DNA of 15,824 bases from Selenomonadales bacterium (lineage in GTDB: Bacteria; Bacillota; Negativicutes; Selenomonadales; Selenomonadaceae): assembly GCA_900769615.1 (NCBI GenBank), contig CAAGHH010000003.1, positions 1 through 15,824 on the forward strand, written 5' to 3'. The position numbers and the translations under genes are program-made. Positions 14,716 through 15,824 of the stretch are shown here, one piece after another; the stretch's first letter is position 1, and each line of letters opens with the position of its first letter. The notes beneath the pieces were generated by a model. That model was not told the DNA's origin. It did no database searches and saw nothing but the letters and a program-made list of their open reading frames with translations.

Positions 14716-15139
14716 AAAAATCTCCTGCCTTCCGCTTTGAAAAACTTGACAAAGCCAATATTGTTTATTTACAGAGGACATAATATCACATTTATCTGCA
14801 TATTAAAAGCAGTGTAAATATGTAAAATAGACATTTGCCTACAGCCAGCAGCACACGGTGTTATTATAAAATATATTTGTACTATATTTTTAGTATAACT
14901 AATATTTTTTTATTAAACGTTTATTTAACATGTAATATTTGCCTTAAAAATAATACATATTTTTTTCATATTTCATAACATTGTATTTATTAGCCTACAT
15001 ATCTTGTTGTTTTGTACATTACATGTATACAATTAATATTTATTCATTTAATATTTTGTTTTTACACAAAATTGACATCTTACCAATATTTGTTAAAATA
15101 TGAATCGTATAGATATATCAATTGAAAGGACTTTTTCTA
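14716..15139. other. AT-rich divergent intergenic region
   Basis: No gene is visible in about 420 bases between the transporter and the small + strand gene. The sequence is very AT-rich, notably 14870-15070. It holds a 10-base palindrome TAAACGTTTA (14914-14923) and an imperfect inverted repeat with arms TTGTA and TACAA (15012-15032). Both could bind a regulator but may be chance in such AT-rich DNA. The promoter of the + strand gene is at its right end. Confidence 0.5.
15072..15099 (+). promoter_or_regulatory. Promoter of the 128-residue gene
   Basis: A perfect -35 TTGACA (15072-15077) and a -10 TAAAAT (15094-15099) are separated by 16 bases. Transcription would start near 15106, giving a leader of about 34 bases. 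Confidence 0.6.
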
Positions 15140-15526
15140 ATGCTTTATATTATTTCCAGTCTTATTACTGAAGGACAATCTAATACGTTTTCTTTGATCG
15201 GGGCTGTCAGCGACAAAAAAAAAGCTGCTGAACTTGCAGCCGCTGTTTACAAAGATTATAACAAAAACGCTTCATTTCAAAATATTGAAATGATTACCGA
15301 ATGGCTGGCTACCAGAATGAAACATTCCTTCCGCAAAGACAAAGAGCACAGGCTGCAATTAGCAATAACCCCGCTAGAAGGTGAGGTATTGCCTAAAGAC
15401 AAGCAAACTATATTCTCGGCTGCTGCCGAACAAGATGAATTAATGCGCCGAGTAAGCCAGGCGCTATTTGAAGGCAAGCACAGCGCTGAACGAAATGGTA
15501 ACAATATATCCTGCCCAATCGAGTAA
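15140..15526 (+). CDS. Small protein of unknown function (128 aa)
   Basis: I do not recognise a family. The protein is soluble-looking, starting with a strand-like MLYIISSLI, then an alanine/lysine-rich helix (DKKKAAELAAAVYKDY), a basic middle around HSFRKDKEHRLQ and an acidic helix near the end. It has a single cysteine close to the C-terminus and no signal peptide. The ATG at 15140 is preferred, since AAAGGA sits eight bases before it; a TTG at 15122 would place that site inside the gene. The frame has a good promoter and a strong terminator directly after the stop, which supports a real single gene. It lies between a transporter and a tRNA cluster, which says nothing about its job. Confidence 0.75.
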   Translation: MLYIISSLITEGQSNTFSLIGAVSDKKKAAELAAAVYKDYNKNASFQNIEMITEWLATRMKHSFRKDKEHRLQLAITPLEGEVLPKDKQTIFSAAAEQDELMRRVSQALFEGKHSAERNGNNISCPIE

Positions 15527-15528
15527 GT

Positions 15529-15562
15529 AAAAAGCTTCGGCCAATATAAGCCGGAGCTTTTT
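15529..15562 (+). terminator. Terminator of the 128-residue gene
   Basis: AAAAAGCTTCGGC (15529-15541) pairs with GCCGGAGCTTTTT (15550-15562) over 13 bp with one T-G pair and an 8-base loop. The T run serves the + strand. It lies two bases after the stop codon. Confidence 0.88.
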
Positions 15563-15583
15563 GCTTGATTATTTTCAGGCACG

Positions 15584-15608
15584 AAAAAAGCGCCGCTTGC
15601 GCGACGCT
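15584..15608 (-). terminator. Terminator of the Arg-Tyr tRNA cluster
   Basis: On the - strand AGCGTCGC, loop GCAA and GCGGCGCT make an 8 bp stem closed by a stable tetraloop of the GNRA kind, followed by six T residues. It lies 10 bases after the tRNA-Tyr CCA. Confidence 0.88.
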
Positions 15609-15618
15609 GAAAGTTCAG

Positions 15619-15704
15619 TGGTGGGCAGGGATGGATTCGAACCATCGTAATCCGAAGATGACAGATTTACAGTCTGTTCCCTTTAACCACTCGGGCACCT
15701 ACCC
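15619..15704 (-). tRNA. tRNA-Tyr (anticodon GTA)
   Basis: The acceptor GGGTAGG pairs with CCTGCCC with one T-G wobble. The anticodon stem ACAGA/TCTGT encloses CTGTAAA, giving GTA. A long variable arm, as expected of bacterial tRNA-Tyr, lies between the anticodon and T arms. CCA is encoded. It is six bases downstream of tRNA-Arg, in one transcript. Confidence 0.96.
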
Positions 15705-15710
15705 ACAATA

Positions 15711-15788
15711 TGGTGACCCAGGAGGGATTCGAACCCCCGACCCTTTGATTCGTAGTCAAATACTCTAATCCAGCTGAGCTACTGAGTC
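15711..15788 (-). tRNA. tRNA-Arg (anticodon ACG), second copy
   Basis: This gene is identical over its full length to the tRNA-Arg at 13077-13154, with the same acceptor pairing, anticodon loop CTACGAA and encoded CCA. Here it is part of a multi-tRNA transcript upstream of tRNA-Tyr, and its promoter must lie beyond the window. Confidence 0.96.
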
Positions 15789-15816
15789 ATAAATATATGC
15801 TAAGTCTTTAGATAAA

Positions 15817-15824
15817 TGGTGGGC
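15817..15824 (-). tRNA. Probable 3' end of another tRNA (cut by window edge)
   Basis: On the - strand the last bases read GCCCACCA, the form of an acceptor end with discriminator A and encoded CCA. The same eight bases end the tRNA-Tyr nearby. It would be one more gene upstream in the same cluster. The identity cannot be told from eight bases. Confidence 0.5.

Noticed and set aside
15277..15645. A 122-codon - strand open frame
   Set aside because: It overlaps the better-supported 128-residue gene, two terminators and the 3' end of tRNA-Tyr, and its start MVRIHPCP is again translated tRNA.
15565..15768. A 67-codon + strand open frame containing MDSNHRNP and GGIRTPDP
   Set aside because: It runs antisense through tRNA-Tyr and tRNA-Arg. 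These phrases are a well-known artefact of translating tRNA genes.
13076..15790. Mobile element or genomic island between the two tRNA-Arg copies
   Set aside because: There is no integrase or transposase, both tRNA copies are complete, and the enclosed genes look like ordinary chromosome.

Overview
The window is about 15.8 kb from a low-GC anaerobic fermenter. Two genes for [FeFe]-hydrogenase maturation (hydE, hydF), an acetyl-type MetA, a pair of NirJ-like radical SAM enzymes and two exported proteins with ordinary signal peptides fit a diderm Firmicute such as a Selenomonadales/Negativicutes member. That placement is inference from gene content; there is no rRNA or marker gene to prove it. 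The interior looks like ordinary chromosome. I see no integrase, transposase, phage gene or CRISPR array.

Layout. (1) 1-189: one partial and two complete tandem tRNA-Glu(CTC) genes and their terminator. (2) 267-1025: a TauE/SafE-type membrane exporter on the + strand, ending in a bidirectional terminator. (3) 1076-7042, all on the - strand: hydF, an exported protein, metA, a second exported protein, hydE and a ROK kinase. Terminators and promoters split this into several units: hydF; the 301-residue exported protein with its own promoter and terminator; then metA onward. hydE and the ROK gene are 2 bases apart and look translationally coupled. (4) 7175-8066: two convergent genes of unknown function sharing a terminator. 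(5) 8067-8359: a non-coding stretch with a near-consensus - strand promoter. (6) 8360-12930, - strand: tetR, nirJ1, nirJ2, a Cof-type HAD phosphatase and a PHP phosphatase, closely spaced and probably one operon, preceded by a good promoter and three evenly spaced half-sites that could be the TetR operator. (7) 13077-15824: tRNA-Arg(ACG) with a perfect promoter, a POT peptide transporter, an AT-rich gap, a small unknown gene on the + strand, then a second tRNA cluster (a partial tRNA, an identical tRNA-Arg and tRNA-Tyr).

How the genes fit together. HydE and HydF help build the 2Fe subcluster of [FeFe] hydrogenase; the third maturase, HydG, and the hydrogenase itself are not here. MetA starts methionine synthesis and carries the residues expected of an acetyl-CoA-using enzyme. 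NirJ1 and NirJ2 belong to the radical SAM enzymes that trim side chains of siroheme-derived tetrapyrroles, yet no other tetrapyrrole gene is present. Their pairing with a TetR regulator and two phosphatases is the most interesting part of the window. I did not find a clear-cut new defence or mobile system.
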